Assembly: GCA_024688885.1 (NCBI GenBank)
Contig: JAILDV010000017.1
Coordinates: forward strand, 1 to 64,000
Source of the DNA: Bacteroidaceae bacterium
GTDB lineage: Bacteria; Bacteroidota; Bacteroidia; Bacteroidales; Bacteroidaceae
Reading direction: 5' to 3'
DNA: 64,000 nt
Shown piece after piece: positions 43,280 through 53,754 of this stretch. Numbering within the stretch: the stretch's first letter is position 1; every line of letters starts with the position of its first letter. The translations under genes were made by a program, and so were the position numbers. The notes under the pieces are model-generated. The model did no database searches, had not been told where the DNA came from, and was given only the letters and a program-made list of their open reading frames with translations.

Positions 43280-43578
43280 GGGATAAAAATATTTCTGAAC
43301 CAAAAAAAAACACACTATTTCTGAAAAAACTTAAAAAAAGAGTGCTTTCTCATAAAAGAGAGGTGCATTTTATGTAAAATGTAACACAAGAGACACTTTT
43401 TGCAGAAACAAAGAACCGATTATCACTTAAATATCCGTCACTCTCACTTATCGTAATAAATAAGTAAAGGCTATTCTTTCCATCAGAAAAAAAGGAGTGA
43501 TAATTTGACCTTTAGTCGTAAGATGTCGCGACTCAGTATTGCATAAATTGACTTATCTCTGCATTCTCAGCTCCAAAA

Positions 43579-43610
43579 TTTGGTTTTTCTCTCACTAATT
43601 CGTACCTTTG
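43579..43610 (+). promoter_or_regulatory. complete promoter TTTG-N20-TACCTTTG
   Basis: TTTG at 43579-43582 and TACCTTTG at 43603-43610, spacing 20, full Bacteroidetes consensus. The ATG follows 10 bases later, so the leader is only a few bases. Confidence 0.75.
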
Positions 43611-43620
43611 CATCCGCAAA

Positions 43621-44871
43621 ATGGCAACACTCGTAAGACATATCTGTTTTTTGGCTTTTTTTATGCTGGCATGGACATCCTTGTCAGCTGAAGAGAGTGT
43701 GTCAGTTGAGGATTCCGCAACTGCAGATTTTCCGTTGGATTCGATTGATGTCTCCATCTTGACATGCACACCTGGCAAGGACATGTATGCCAAGTTTGGA
43801 CATACGGCATTACGTGTGAGAGATTACACCGCTCATCGGGATATAGTCTTCAATTATGGATGTTTCGACTACAACGCCAACAACTTCGTGTTGAAGTTTC
43901 TCCTTGGGCAAACCGACTACCTTTTGGATGCTGAAGAGTTTGAGTTCCTGAAATACCGTTATGGAAGGTTAGGAAACGGCGTGTCAGAGCAGGTGCTTAA
44001 CTTGAGCAAGGAAGAAGCCAACACACTGCTCATCTTGTTGCTGGAGAACCTACGTCCTGAAAATCAGGAATACCGCTATAATTGGCTTTACGACAACTGC
44101 ACGGAGCGTGCGCGCGACGTCATTGAGAAGGCAGTGGATGGAAAAATTGAGTATGCAGGTGAGGTGGAGGAAAATGTGACGGTGCGTGACATGTTGCATA
44201 AGTGTCTGGAGCAGTCGCCCTGGGTGGCATTCGGTATAGACCTGATTTTGGGTGCAGAGATAGACGGGAAGGCAGACAAACGCATCATGATGTTCTTGCC
44301 CGATGTGTTTAGGACAGAATCTGATGGAGCATACATTGTCAAGAGCAATGGCGAGCGGGTGAAGTACATCGCAGGAAGAAGCGTTGTGTTGGAAGACAAA
44401 AACGGGCCTGACGAAGCGTATATGTTGGGAACTCCCTTGTTCCTGTTCTCGATGTTGTTGCTATGTGCAATAGGCTTGTCTCTGAAAGAATTCAAAAAGA
44501 ATCAGAACACCGTTTGGTTGGATGTGACGATGCACATCTTTCAGGGAATTGCCGGATTGGTGGTTGCATTCCTGTTCTTTTTCTCTATTCATCCGGCAGT
44601 GGACAGCAACTGGTTGGTGATTCTCTTCAACCCTCTCCCACTCTTCTATGCAGGATGGATGCTCTATTGCCACAAGAAAGGGATCAAGAACATGCTCTCT
44701 TATGTCAATTTGGCAGTGATATTAGGATTTTTGGTTGTCATGTGCTTGTGCCCACAGTCTTTCAACATCGCCATGTGGCTGGTGGTATTTAGTTTGTTGG
44801 TGAGAGCAATGGTGCAGGCACATTTTGCCTATCACGGAAGTAAACAAAGCAATCGGATCGTACAACGATGA
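43621..44871 (+). CDS. DUF4105 (Lnb N-terminal-like) membrane protein
   Basis: 416 residues. Signal peptide, then a periplasmic DUF4105 domain (about 45-240) with the conserved pieces MYAKFGHTALRVRD, FNYGCFDY and YNWLYDNCTERARD. Four or five membrane helices fill the C-terminal part (~270-400). The domain resembles the N-terminal region of lacto-N-biosidase-type and NlpC/P60-like proteins; His, Asn and Cys in those motifs suggest a hydrolase, unproven. ATGA overlap with the next gene implies a joint function. Confidence 0.85.
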   Translation: MATLVRHICFLAFFMLAWTSLSAEESVSVEDSATADFPLDSIDVSILTCTPGKDMYAKFGHTALRVRDYTAHRDIVFNYGCFDYNANNFVLKFLLGQTDYLLDAEEFEFLKYRYGRLGNGVSEQVLNLSKEEANTLLILLLENLRPENQEYRYNWLYDNCTERARDVIEKAVDGKIEYAGEVEENVTVRDMLHKCLEQSPWVAFGIDLILGAEIDGKADKRIMMFLPDVFRTESDGAYIVKSNGERVKYIAGRSVVLEDKNGPDEAYMLGTPLFLFSMLLLCAIGLSLKEFKKNQNTVWLDVTMHIFQGIAGLVVAFLFFFSIHPAVDSNWLVILFNPLPLFYAGWMLYCHKKGIKNMLSYVNLAVILGFLVVMCLCPQSFNIAMWLVVFSLLVRAMVQAHFAYHGSKQSNRIVQR

Positions 44872-46430
44872 AGAAACAGATACTTACCACCTTTTTTGCC
44901 TCCATAGCAGTGGCAGGCACGATGGCACAGACAAGCTCTGTGCCTCGATTGGTTGTAGGCATCACCATCGACCAGCTGCGTTCCGACTATCTCACCGCCT
45001 TCATGCCACTCTATGGTGAAGACGGTTTCAAGCTGCTGTTGGAGAAGGGGCAGGTATATTCAAACGTACAGTATCAGCACTCCCCCATTGACCGTGCATC
45101 TGCCATTGCATCCATTGTGACAGGCACCGTTCCCTACAATCATGGAATCATTGCTGAGGAATGGATGAGCCGCACGGAGCTGCACACCAACTTTTGTGTG
45201 GAAGACCGCACTTATCAAGGTGTGGGCACCTCTGAGGGTTCATCCCCCAAAAACCTTTTGGTCAGCACCATCGGTGATGAGCTAAAGGCAGCAACAAAGG
45301 GGAAGGCACTCGTATATAGCGTGGCGCCCTACCGTGAAGCAGCAGTGCTTGCAGCAGGACATGCTGCCGACTGGGCCATGTGGATAGATAACCAGAACGG
45401 CAAGTGGGTAGGAACATCCTATTATGGAGACGCCCCATCGTGGTTCCGCTATCTGGACATGGGTTCCATGGCAGACAAAATATCATCGCTCACTTGGAAA
45501 CCCACCAATGACGCTGTAGGTGCCTACAACTACCACCTGCTGACTGTCCAGAAACCATTCTCCCATCACTTCACAGGCGACAGTCGTTTCAGAGTGTTCA
45601 AGACCTCCGGATTGGTCAACGAAGAGGTGACCAAAGCGGCAAGACAATGCATGGAAAGCGGCAATGTGGGCATGGACGAGGTGACTGACTACCTGTCTGT
45701 ATGCTATTATGCTGGCGACTTCCACAATGACAACCATATAACGACTACAACAGAGTTGCAAGACACCTACATCCGTCTGGATGCAGAATTGGCAACCCTG
45801 CTGAAAAAGATAGACCAGCTGGTGGGGCTGGACAGAGTGTTGGTTTATATCACCTCAACAGGCTATGACGAGGTGGAGAACACGGAAGACCTGTCCGTGT
45901 ACCGTATTCCGACAGGCGAATTCAACATCAATCGTTGTGCCACCCTGCTGAACATGTACCTTTGTGCCATGTACGGCAATGGGCAATACGTGGAGTGTTA
46001 CTTCGGCAATCAGTTCTATCTGAACCACAAGCTTCTGGAACAGAAACAGTTGAAACTGGCTGAAGTGCTGGAACACTGTGAGGATTTCCTTTTCCAGTTC
46101 AGCGGTGTCCGCGACGTGTTCACATCCCACCGCATCACACAAGGTGCTTGGACACCAGGCATCAGCACCATCCGCAATGGGTTCAATCCCAAATGCTCCG
46201 GAGACATTATCATACAAGTGTCACACGGATGGAACCTGGTGAATGAAGATAGAGGAACAAAGAAAATGCAGCGTGACTCCTTCTTCGAGTTCCCCCTGAT
46301 TTTCTTCGGATATACCATCAAGGCAGAAAAGGTGGCAACACCTGTCACCGTGGATTGCATTGCACCGACTGTGGCGCATCACATCCGCATCAGGGCACCG
46401 AATGCCTGCTCCACACCCCCACTCTTTTGA
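44868..46430 (+). CDS. alkaline phosphatase-superfamily protein, probably inactive
   Basis: 520 residues. Signal peptide MKKQILTTFFASIAVAGTMAQ, then the PafA/NPP fold: GITIDQLRSDYLTAFM, VTGTVPYNHGIIAEEW, HAADWAMWIDNQNGKW. The first metal Asp (ITIDQ) is kept, but the nucleophile region reads SPIDRASAIAS where relatives have a Thr followed by GPGHAT, the second-site Asp-His of TADHG is replaced by ITSTGYDE, and the late metal His motif (THGSPY) is missing. So metal binding and catalysis are doubtful. It overlaps the DUF4105 gene by 4 bases. A ~160-bp dispersed repeat starts 10 bases after the stop. Confidence 0.82.
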   Translation: MKKQILTTFFASIAVAGTMAQTSSVPRLVVGITIDQLRSDYLTAFMPLYGEDGFKLLLEKGQVYSNVQYQHSPIDRASAIASIVTGTVPYNHGIIAEEWMSRTELHTNFCVEDRTYQGVGTSEGSSPKNLLVSTIGDELKAATKGKALVYSVAPYREAAVLAAGHAADWAMWIDNQNGKWVGTSYYGDAPSWFRYLDMGSMADKISSLTWKPTNDAVGAYNYHLLTVQKPFSHHFTGDSRFRVFKTSGLVNEEVTKAARQCMESGNVGMDEVTDYLSVCYYAGDFHNDNHITTTTELQDTYIRLDAELATLLKKIDQLVGLDRVLVYITSTGYDEVENTEDLSVYRIPTGEFNINRCATLLNMYLCAMYGNGQYVECYFGNQFYLNHKLLEQKQLKLAEVLEHCEDFLFQFSGVRDVFTSHRITQGAWTPGISTIRNGFNPKCSGDIIIQVSHGWNLVNEDRGTKKMQRDSFFEFPLIFFGYTIKAEKVATPVTVDCIAPTVAHHIRIRAPNACSTPPLF

Positions 46431-46441
46431 GAAAGATTGAA

Positions 46442-46607
46442 TAACTCAACTTTCTGAAGTAGTTAAGTAGTCAGTAGTTAAGTAGTTAAGCCGACACTCA
46501 GGCTAGTGGGAATCTCATTTGCAAGGTAACGGCTTTAACTCCTAAGCGTAGCGATAACTCCTTTAACTCCTTAACTCCAAAGAAGTTGAGCACCCGCGAA
46601 ACTTAAA
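46442..46607 (+). repeat. dispersed ~160-bp repeat, copy B
   Basis: Same element as copy A (4058-4218), in opposite chromosomal orientation but in the same orientation relative to the gene it follows. It fills most of the gap before secA and includes the word gcaaggtaacggct and the gttaagccg stem. A 12-14 base insertion (cctaagcgtagcgata region) distinguishes it from A. Confidence 0.88.
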
Positions 46608-46647
46608 ATAAAAATAAATAGTAAATAGTAAAATCATAAATTAAAAT

Positions 46648-49600
46648 ATGGGATTTTCATTAAACAAGCTTCTTAGCACATTGTTTGGCAACAAGGCATC
46701 TCGCGACATCAAGGAGATTCGCCCGATTGTAGAGCAGGTGCTTGCAGTGGAGCCAACCATTCAGCAACTCAGCAACGACGAACTTCGTGCCAAGGTAGAT
46801 GAGATTAAGGCACAGTTGCAAGACAAGGTAAAGGATAAGCGTGCCGAGATTGCCGAACTGAAAGAGCAGATTCAAAAGACTGAGATTGATAAGCGTCAAC
46901 CCATCTTCGAGGCCATCGACAAGAAAGAGGTGGAAGTGCTCGACCTCTTCGAAGAAGGTTTGACAGAAGTGTTGCCTACGGTATACGCCATCGTGAAGGA
47001 CACCGCACGCCGTTTTGCTGAAGCAGAGAATGGCGATGTCATCGTGACGGCAACCGATTTTGACCGTGACCTCTCCATTGAACACGATTTCGTGGACATT
47101 GATGGCGACAAAGCCATTTGGCACAACCACTGGGTAGCCGGTGGCAACGAGATGACCTGGAACATGATTCACTACAACGTGCAGTTGTTTGGTGGTATCG
47201 TGCTTCATCAGGGTAAGATTGCCGAGATGGCTACGGGTGAAGGTAAAACCCTCGTGGCAACCCTGCCCGTGTTCCTCAACGCCCTCTCACGCAATGGTGT
47301 GCATGTAGTCACTGTCAACGACTACCTCGCCAAGCGTGACTCCGAGTGGATGGGTCCTCTCTACATGTTCCACGGCTTGAGTGTGGACTGCATTGACAAG
47401 CACCAGCCCAACTCAGAAGAGCGTCGCAGGGCATATCAGGCAGACATCACCTTCGGTACCAACAACGAGTTCGGTTTCGACTATCTGCGTGACAACATGG
47501 CAATGGCACCGAAAGACCTCGTGCAGCGCATCCACAACTATGCCATTGTCGATGAGGTGGACTCTGTGCTCATTGACGATGCCCGTACCCCACTCATCAT
47601 CTCAGGTCCTATTCCAAAAGGCGATGTGCAGATGTTTGAAGAGTACTGCCCCATCGTGGAACAGCTTGTCGAGGCACAGCGCCGCTTGGCTCAGAACTAC
47701 CTCACCGAAGCCAAGAAACTCATTGAGTCAGACAACAAGGACGATGTCACTGCTGGTTTCCTCTCTCTCTTCCGTGCCTACAAGAGCTTGCCGAAGAGCA
47801 ACGCCCTCATCAAGTTCCTCTCACAGCCAGGCATCAAGACAGGACTCCTGCAGACAGAGGAAATCTACATGGAGAACAACAATCGCCGTATGCCAGAGGC
47901 AATTGAACCCTTGTTCTTCGTGGTGGACGAGAAGCTGAAATCTGTGGAGATGACCGACAAGGGTAACCAACTCATTGCCAACATCGTGAAGGACGACACA
48001 TTCTTTGTGCTCCCCGACATCACCACACAACTCTCTGCGCTCGAAAACGAGAAGTTCGAGAGCGAAGACGAGCGCCTTGCCAAGAAAGACGCCATCATGC
48101 AGGACTACGCCCTCAAGGCAGAGCGTGTTCACACCATCCAGCAGTTGCTGAAAGCCTACACCATGTTTGTGAAAGACGACGACTATGTCATCATGGATGG
48201 AGAAGTCAAGATTGTCGATGAGCAGACAGGTCGTATCATGGAAGGTCGCCGCTGGAGCGATGGTCTCCATCAGGCAGTCGAAGCCAAGGAGCGTGTGAAG
48301 GTGGAGGCAGCCACACAGACATTTGCCACCATCACCCTTCAGAACTACTTCCGCATGTATCACAAGTTGGCAGGTATGACCGGTACAGCCATCACCGAGG
48401 CAGGCGAATTCTGGGACATCTACAAGCTCGATGTGGTGGAGATTCCCACCAACCGCCCCATTGCCCGCATCGACATGAATGACCGCGTCTATAAGACCAA
48501 CCGCGAGAAATACAACGCCGTGATTGAGGAGATTGTGAAGATGCGCAACCTTGGACGCCCCGTGTTGGTCGGCACCACATCTGTCGAAATCTCTGAGTTG
48601 CTCTCACGCATGCTGAAGATGCGCAAGATTCCACATCAGGTGCTGAACGCGAAACTGCACCAGAAGGAAGCGGACATCGTGGCATTGGCAGGTCAGAGCA
48701 CCCTTGGCGAAGTCATCAACGAGGATGGCACCAAGGAAGAAAAGATGCTGGGAGCCGTGACCATCGCCACCAACATGGCAGGTCGTGGTACCGACATCAA
48801 GCTCTCCGACGAGGTGAAAGCCGCAGGAGGTCTTGCCATCATCGGCACCGAGCGCCATGAGAGCCGTCGTGTGGACAGACAGTTGCGAGGACGTTCCGGA
48901 CGTCAGGGTGACCCCGGTTCTTCCGTGTTCTATGTGTCACTCGAAGACAAGCTCATGCGCCTCTTTGCCAGCGACCGCATCTCGAAAGTCATGGACCGTC
49001 TTGGTTTCGAAGATGGAGAGATGATTGAGCACAAGATGATTAACCAGAGCATCGAGCGTGCCCAGAAGAAAGTGGAAGAAAACAACTTCGGCATCCGTAA
49101 GCGTCTGCTCGAATACGACGACGTGATGAACAAGCAACGTAAGGTCATCTACGAGCGTCGTCGCCATGCCCTCATGGGAGAACGTATCGGCATGGACATC
49201 GCCAACATGATATGGGACCGCGTGGTGCACATTCTCCACAATGGCGACTACGAAAGCTGCGAGGAAGACTTCCTGCGCATCTTCGCCATGGAGATTCCGT
49301 TCGACATGGAGACCTTCGAGAACGAGAGCCGCGAGAAACTCGAAGACCAGGCATTCGACATTGTCATCGACTCCTTCAAGAAGCGCAGCGCCCGCCTTGC
49401 CTCTGTGGCATTCCCTGTCATCAAGCAAGTGTATGAGAACAGTGGACAGAAGTATGAGAACATCCTTGTGCCCATCACCGATGGACGTCGTGTATATCAA
49501 ATCAGCATCCCGCTCAAGGAAGCCTACGAGACAGAAGGCAACTCCATCCTTGTTGCATTCGAGAAAGCCATCCTGCTCCACACTATCGACGATGCATGGA

Positions 49601-50031
49601 AAGAGAACCTCCGTGCCCTCGATGAACTCAAGCAATCTGTACAGAATGCATCCTACGAGCAGAAAGACCCGCTCCTCATCTTCAAGCTGGAGTCTGTCAA
49701 CCTCTTCGACACAATGGTCAACGAAATCAACGATGGCACCATCTCCGTGCTCATGCGCTGCTCCATTCCGATTGCTCAGGAACGCGATGTGCAACAGGCA
49801 CCAGCATCATCCATGGAAGAGCCAAGCCAGCAGCACCTCACCGAGACTCACCAGAACCTCGACGAGATGTCTGAGACTCAGCGTCAGCAGGCACAGGCAG
49901 CACAGACCGACACCCGTGCCCGTCAACCCATTGCGCCCATTGTGAACAATGGTCCCAAGATTGGACGCAATGACCCATGTCCTTGCGGTTCCGGCAAGAA
50001 ATACAAGAACTGTCACGGACGTGGCATGTAA
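46648..50031 (+). CDS. secA: preprotein translocase ATPase SecA
   Basis: 1127 residues, the long Bacteroidetes form. Walker [29 protein letters not shown] as the Walker B region, [29 protein letters not shown] and [16 protein letters not shown] in the helicase motifs. Compared with E. coli (901 residues) it carries Bacteroidetes insertions near 60-130 and 340-460. The C-terminus keeps the SecB/zinc motif [16 protein letters not shown]. Drives export of the many secreted proteins seen here. Terminator follows at 50112. Confidence 0.98.
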   Translation: MGFSLNKLLSTLFGNKASRDIKEIRPIVEQVLAVEPTIQQLSNDELRAKVDEIKAQLQDKVKDKRAEIAELKEQIQKTEIDKRQPIFEAIDKKEVEVLDLFEEGLTEVLPTVYAIVKDTARRFAEAENGDVIVTATDFDRDLSIEHDFVDIDGDKAIWHNHWVAGGNEMTWNMIHYNVQLFGGIVLHQGKIAEMATGEGKTLVATLPVFLNALSRNGVHVVTVNDYLAKRDSEWMGPLYMFHGLSVDCIDKHQPNSEERRRAYQADITFGTNNEFGFDYLRDNMAMAPKDLVQRIHNYAIVDEVDSVLIDDARTPLIISGPIPKGDVQMFEEYCPIVEQLVEAQRRLAQNYLTEAKKLIESDNKDDVTAGFLSLFRAYKSLPKSNALIKFLSQPGIKTGLLQTEEIYMENNNRRMPEAIEPLFFVVDEKLKSVEMTDKGNQLIANIVKDDTFFVLPDITTQLSALENEKFESEDERLAKKDAIMQDYALKAERVHTIQQLLKAYTMFVKDDDYVIMDGEVKIVDEQTGRIMEGRRWSDGLHQAVEAKERVKVEAATQTFATITLQNYFRMYHKLAGMTGTAITEAGEFWDIYKLDVVEIPTNRPIARIDMNDRVYKTNREKYNAVIEEIVKMRNLGRPVLVGTTSVEISELLSRMLKMRKIPHQVLNAKLHQKEADIVALAGQSTLGEVINEDGTKEEKMLGAVTIATNMAGRGTDIKLSDEVKAAGGLAIIGTERHESRRVDRQLRGRSGRQGDPGSSVFYVSLEDKLMRLFASDRISKVMDRLGFEDGEMIEHKMINQSIERAQKKVEENNFGIRKRLLEYDDVMNKQRKVIYERRRHALMGERIGMDIANMIWDRVVHILHNGDYESCEEDFLRIFAMEIPFDMETFENESREKLEDQAFDIVIDSFKKRSARLASVAFPVIKQVYENSGQKYENILVPITDGRRVYQISIPLKEAYETEGNSILVAFEKAILLHTIDDAWKENLRALDELKQSVQNASYEQKDPLLIFKLESVNLFDTMVNEINDGTISVLMRCSIPIAQERDVQQAPASSMEEPSQQHLTETHQNLDEMSETQRQQAQAAQTDTRARQPIAPIVNNGPKIGRNDPCPCGSGKKYKNCHGRGM

Positions 50032-50111
50032 AATGATTGAGGCATCGCAAATGCTCAACTTGTATTCTCCCAAATAGCCCTCACTCATCGTGGAGGCACT
50101 ACTCTACCAAC

Positions 50112-50151
50112 AAAAAAGAGTGGCAATGATTTTTCATTGTCGCTCTTTTTT
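50112..50151 (+). terminator. secA terminator
   Basis: Stem of about 17 bp (aaaaagagtggcaatga / tcattgtcgctcttttt, two G-U pairs), loop tttt, T-run. Confidence 0.85.
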
Positions 50152-50543
50152 TTAATGTGAGTGCAGCGATAAGCCGTAACCACTCATTAGCTTCAGAGTG
50201 AAATTCACAAAATTCACAATTCACAAAATTCACACACGACTTGGTTGTAAGACATTCTTTTTGATTTATAGAAACTTATAAAAATATCATTCTAATAGGT
50301 GTTGTCACCTCACACTCTCAAAGTTACCTCATTTTCGGAGTATGGTACCTCATTTTTGCCCTCTTGAAGGTCATTTTTGGGGGGTATAATGCCTTATATT
50401 TCCATCCTCAGGGCTTTTTCGACTGAAACAAATGTGAATAAGTACCATAATTTTTTGAGTTGACAGTTAACGACTACAAACAACCTATCACCTTACCACT
50501 ACGAACCTACTACCTTACTACTATCTTACCACTACGAACACAA

Positions 50544-50587
50544 GGAGCACTAAAGGAGGACTAAAGGAGGACTAAAGGAACACCAAA
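50544..50587 (+). repeat. 11-nt tandem repeat, 4 units
   Basis: ggagcactaaa, ggaggactaaa, ggaggactaaa, ggaacaccaaa. Confidence 0.9.
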
Positions 50588-50617
50588 GGAAGACTCTGTG
50601 AGTGAGACCTCGTTGGG

Positions 50618-50686
50618 TGTATGGGTGAGATACAAACACATGTATGGGTGAGACACCGACACCTGTATGGGTGAGATACCTCAACG
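50618..50686 (+). repeat. 23-nt repeat, 3 units: 13 fixed plus 10 variable bases
   Basis: tgtatgggtgaga occurs at 50618, 50641 and 50664, exactly 23 bases apart; the intervening 10 bases differ (tacaaacaca, caccgacacc, tacctcaacg). Confidence 0.9.
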
Positions 50687-50804
50687 ACTGTGAGCGAGCA
50701 AATGGAGAGTGGCAGGATAGGTTTAGTGCTAACCCTAATGGAGCACCATGAGTAATATGAAACAAAATTGGATGAAAATGTGTAATGTTGAGAGTTATTC
50801 CGAA

Positions 50805-50846
50805 TTAGGAGTTAGGAATTAGGAGTTAGGAATTAGGAATTAGGAA
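50805..50846 (+). repeat. heptanucleotide array (6 units ttaggag/ttaggaa)
   Basis: Reverse complement of the ctcctaa array found inside cbiD at 17049. Confidence 0.92.
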
Positions 50847-51421
50847 AGATGCGATTGAGCGAGTGCAGAAGACAAACTTGTTTGAACTATGCCGAGCGTG
50901 AGCATCTTCGGCGAAGCCAACAATGAGAAAATGAAAGAAAAGTTGCGCTACGCTGAAATGAAAAAATGAGAAAATGAAAGAATGAAAAATCCGTCCAATC
51001 CAGTCAATCTGTGTTCACAAAAATAATTTGTGGATAAAATTATGGTAATTATTCACATTTGTTTCTCGCATACCCTCACGCCGCGCAAGGCGTTCTTTCC
51101 GTGAATTTCTGTGGGTTCTGTGTGAAACAACCAAGCCCAGAAGGGGCGCATATTTTCGTGTTTTTCGCGTTTTTCGATGTTTTCGCAATCAAACACGAAA
51201 GCACAATGCTGAAATAAAAAATGACAAAATGACAAAATGACCAAATGACCTTTTGGGGATGCAGGGCATTTTATAGTGAGACTTCCACAAAGACAACTGT
51301 GAGACTTCCGTAAAGAAATGCGTAACACGCTCGTAAAGACAGCAATGCATACGAAAGACACCTGACAGAATGGACGAAAAACGCGACCAGACGCAAGAAA
51401 TGCAGAGGATGTTGCGACAAA

Positions 51422-51453
51422 TTTGGAACTGCACTTTATATGTCGTAACTTTG
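51422..51453 (+). promoter_or_regulatory. complete promoter TTTG-N20-TAACTTTG (thrS)
   Basis: TTTG 51422-51425, TAACTTTG 51446-51453, spacing 20. It implies a thrS leader of about 250 bases. Confidence 0.7.
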
Positions 51454-51568
51454 CAGCGGAATGAGGCAATTTGTGAATGTTCGGGGGTGAAAATGAAGGG
51501 CTTGCAGATGTTTTTTGAGGAAAGTTTGCTGACGAACGGAATTTTAGTGTTAAATTTGTGGCGATTTT

Positions 51569-51651
51569 CTCACACAAGAAACACGGAAATCACAGAAACA
51601 TGCCCACCTGATACATCATCCAGAATGACATTTCTGTGCTTTCTGTGTGAG
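51569..51651 (+). promoter_or_regulatory. hairpin in the thrS leader
   Basis: Two helices: ctcacaca (51569-51576) / tgtgtgag (51644-51651) and cacagaaa (51591-51598) / tttctgtg (51631-51638). It lies 57 bases before the thrS start. Possible leader control, or only a dispersed repeat of the cacggaaatcacagaaa kind. Confidence 0.45.
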
Positions 51652-51708
51652 ATAAGAAAACTCTTTACGTGAGACAAGAACAAGAAGAATCAACAAAAAG
51701 ACAACAAT

Positions 51709-53652
51709 ATGATAAAGATTACATTTCCAGACAATTCCGTGCGCGAGTATGAGGCTGGCGTGACGGGTTTAGAGATTGCCGAGAGCATCAGCCAACGATT
51801 GGCACAGGACGTAATTGCCTGTGGTGTGAACGGCGAGACGACGGAGTTGAACCGCCCCATCAATGAGGATGCAACGATTGCACTGTACAAGTTTGAGGAT
51901 GCTGAGGGTAAGCATGCTTTCTGGCACACTTCGGCTCACCTGATGGCTGAGGCAATTGAGGAGTTGTGGCCAGGCACCCAATTCGGTATCGGTCCTGCCA
52001 TCGAGAATGGCTTCTACTATGACGTGATGCCACCTGAAGGTGTGAAGCTGAGCGACGCTGACTTCCCGAAGATTGAGAAGAAGATGCAGGAACTGCAGCA
52101 GAAGAAGGAGGCGCTGGTGAGAAAGGACATCTCCAAGAAAGATGTGATGGAACTCTTCGCTTCGAAGGGACAGTCATACAAGAACGAGCTGATTGCGGAA
52201 CTAGAGGATGGTAAAATCACCACCTACACGCAGGGTAATTATATCGACCTCTGTAAGGGCCCTCACTTGATGACCACCGCGCCCATCAAGGCGTTCAAGC
52301 TGCTCTCACTCGCTGCTGCCTACTGGCGTGGCGACGAGAAGCGCCCCATGATGACTCGTATCTATGGTATCTCCTTCCCCAAGAAGAAGATGCTGGATGA
52401 GTATCTCGTGGCGCTGGAAGAGGCAAAGAAGCGCGACCACCGCAAGATTGGCAAGGAGATGGAATTGTTCATGTTCTCCGACCGTGTGGGTAAAGGTCTG
52501 CCCATGTGGTTGCCTAAGGGAACTGCCGTTCGTCTGCGCTTGCAGGATTTCTTGCGCAAAATTCAAAAGCGTTATGGTTACCAAGAGGTTATCACTCCAC
52601 ACATTGGTGGCAAGAACCTCTATGTGACTTCCGGTCACTATGCTCACTATGGCAAGGATTCGTTCCAACCCATCCACACGCCTGAGGAGGGTGAAGAGTA
52701 TCTGCTGAAGCCCATGAACTGCCCTCACCACTGTGAGATTTTCGCATGGCAGCCACGCTCCTACAAAGACCTCCCCTTCCGCTGCGCAGAGTTCGGCACG
52801 GTGTACCGCTATGAGCAGTCGGGCGAGCTGCACGGATTGACCCGTGTGCGTTCGTTCACTCAGGACGATGCCCACATCTTCTGCCGCCCCGACCAGGTGA
52901 AGGATGAGTTCCTGCGCGTGATGGACATCATCAACATCATCTTCAAGGCTCTTGACTTCAAGGATTTCGAGGCACAGATTTCACTCCGTGACCCTGATGA
53001 CAAGGAGAAGTACATCGGTTCTGACGAGGTGTGGGAACAGGCACAGAATGCCATCATCGAGGCTTGTGCAGAGAAAGGTCTGCCTACCCGCACAGAGTTG
53101 GGCGAGGCTGCTTTCTACGGTCCAAAGCTCGACTTCATGATCAAGGACGCACTGGGTCGCCGTTGGCAGTTGGGCACCATTCAGGTGGACTATAACCTGC
53201 CAGAGCGTTTCCAACTCGAATATACGGGCGCTGACAACCAGAAGCACCGCCCTGTGATGATTCACCGCGCACCGTTCGGTTCGATGGAACGATTCATCGC
53301 CGTGCTCATCGAGCACACAGCCGGTCACTTCCCTCTCTGGCTCATTCCTGACCAGGTGGTGGTGCTGCCTATCTCCGAGAAGTTCAACGACTATGCCCAG
53401 CAGGTGGCTGCCACACTCAATGCTCAGGACGTGCGCACCATCGTGGACGACCGCAACGAGAAGATTGGCAGAAAGATTCGTGACAACGAACTCAAGCACA
53501 TTCCTTACATGCTCGTCGTGGGCGAGAAGGAAGCAGCTGACGGCACGGTCAATGTCAGAAAACAAGGCACTCAGCAGCAGGAAACGATGAAAATCGAAGA
53601 TTTTGCCAAGAAAATTCAGGAAGAAGTCCGTCAAATGACAGAAAATTTCTAA
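51709..53652 (+). CDS. thrS: threonine-tRNA ligase
   Basis: 647 residues, full length. N-terminal TGS domain (1-62), editing domain ([19 protein letters not shown], zinc-like HxxxH), class II catalytic core with zinc Cys in [15 protein letters not shown], motif 2 [13 protein letters not shown], and motif 3 region [18 protein letters not shown], then the anticodon-binding domain (from ~540). Charges tRNA-Thr and edits Ser. Followed by infC-rpmI-rplT, the widespread thrS-infC neighbourhood, though infC has its own promoter here. Confidence 0.98.
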   Translation: MIKITFPDNSVREYEAGVTGLEIAESISQRLAQDVIACGVNGETTELNRPINEDATIALYKFEDAEGKHAFWHTSAHLMAEAIEELWPGTQFGIGPAIENGFYYDVMPPEGVKLSDADFPKIEKKMQELQQKKEALVRKDISKKDVMELFASKGQSYKNELIAELEDGKITTYTQGNYIDLCKGPHLMTTAPIKAFKLLSLAAAYWRGDEKRPMMTRIYGISFPKKKMLDEYLVALEEAKKRDHRKIGKEMELFMFSDRVGKGLPMWLPKGTAVRLRLQDFLRKIQKRYGYQEVITPHIGGKNLYVTSGHYAHYGKDSFQPIHTPEEGEEYLLKPMNCPHHCEIFAWQPRSYKDLPFRCAEFGTVYRYEQSGELHGLTRVRSFTQDDAHIFCRPDQVKDEFLRVMDIINIIFKALDFKDFEAQISLRDPDDKEKYIGSDEVWEQAQNAIIEACAEKGLPTRTELGEAAFYGPKLDFMIKDALGRRWQLGTIQVDYNLPERFQLEYTGADNQKHRPVMIHRAPFGSMERFIAVLIEHTAGHFPLWLIPDQVVVLPISEKFNDYAQQVAATLNAQDVRTIVDDRNEKIGRKIRDNELKHIPYMLVVGEKEAADGTVNVRKQGTQQQETMKIEDFAKKIQEEVRQMTENF

Positions 53653-53657
53653 ATAAT

Positions 53658-53688
53658 TTTGTCAAGTCTGTGTTTTGTGCTACCTTTG
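53658..53688 (+). promoter_or_regulatory. complete promoter TTTG-N19-TACCTTTG (infC operon)
   Basis: TTTG 53658-53661, TACCTTTG 53681-53688, then cagccgaaa; leader about 65 bases. Confidence 0.75.
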
Positions 53689-53754
53689 CAGCCGAAATTC
53701 AGCAAAATAACAAAAACTTAACTTAACACATACCGAAGGAACAAGCCAACCCGA

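Larger units (their letters stand above)
43217..43620. other. divergent intergenic region
   Basis: About 400 AT-rich bases between the GH43 and DUF4105 genes. It carries a minus-strand promoter near 43272 and a complete plus-strand promoter at 43579-43610. The middle holds A- and T-runs and a small gtcgcgac palindrome near 43525; nothing else stands out. Confidence 0.6.
50032..51708. other. long repeat-rich intergenic region secA-thrS
   Basis: About 1.68 kb with no convincing gene. Contents in order: secA terminator (50112-50151); AT-rich DNA; a stretch with repeated cttaccactacgaac (near 50490-50540); 11-nt units (50544-50587); 23-nt units (50618-50686); a 7-nt array (50805-50846); A-rich aatgaaa/aatgaca short repeats (50925-51250); then the thrS promoter (51422) and a ~250-base leader with a hairpin. 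Open frames here (for example the minus strand of 51053-51577) are low-complexity and read across repeats. Confidence 0.7.

Noticed and set aside
48937-49794. 285-residue frame antisense to secA
   Set aside because: Shadow of a highly conserved gene with biased codon use.
50618-50686. Possible CRISPR array (23-nt period)
   Set aside because: Fixed part is 13 bases and spacers 10 bases, far too short; only three units and no cas genes.
51053-51577. 174-residue minus-strand open frame in the secA-thrS gap
   Set aside because: Low-complexity sequence running across repeats and a promoter; no family features.
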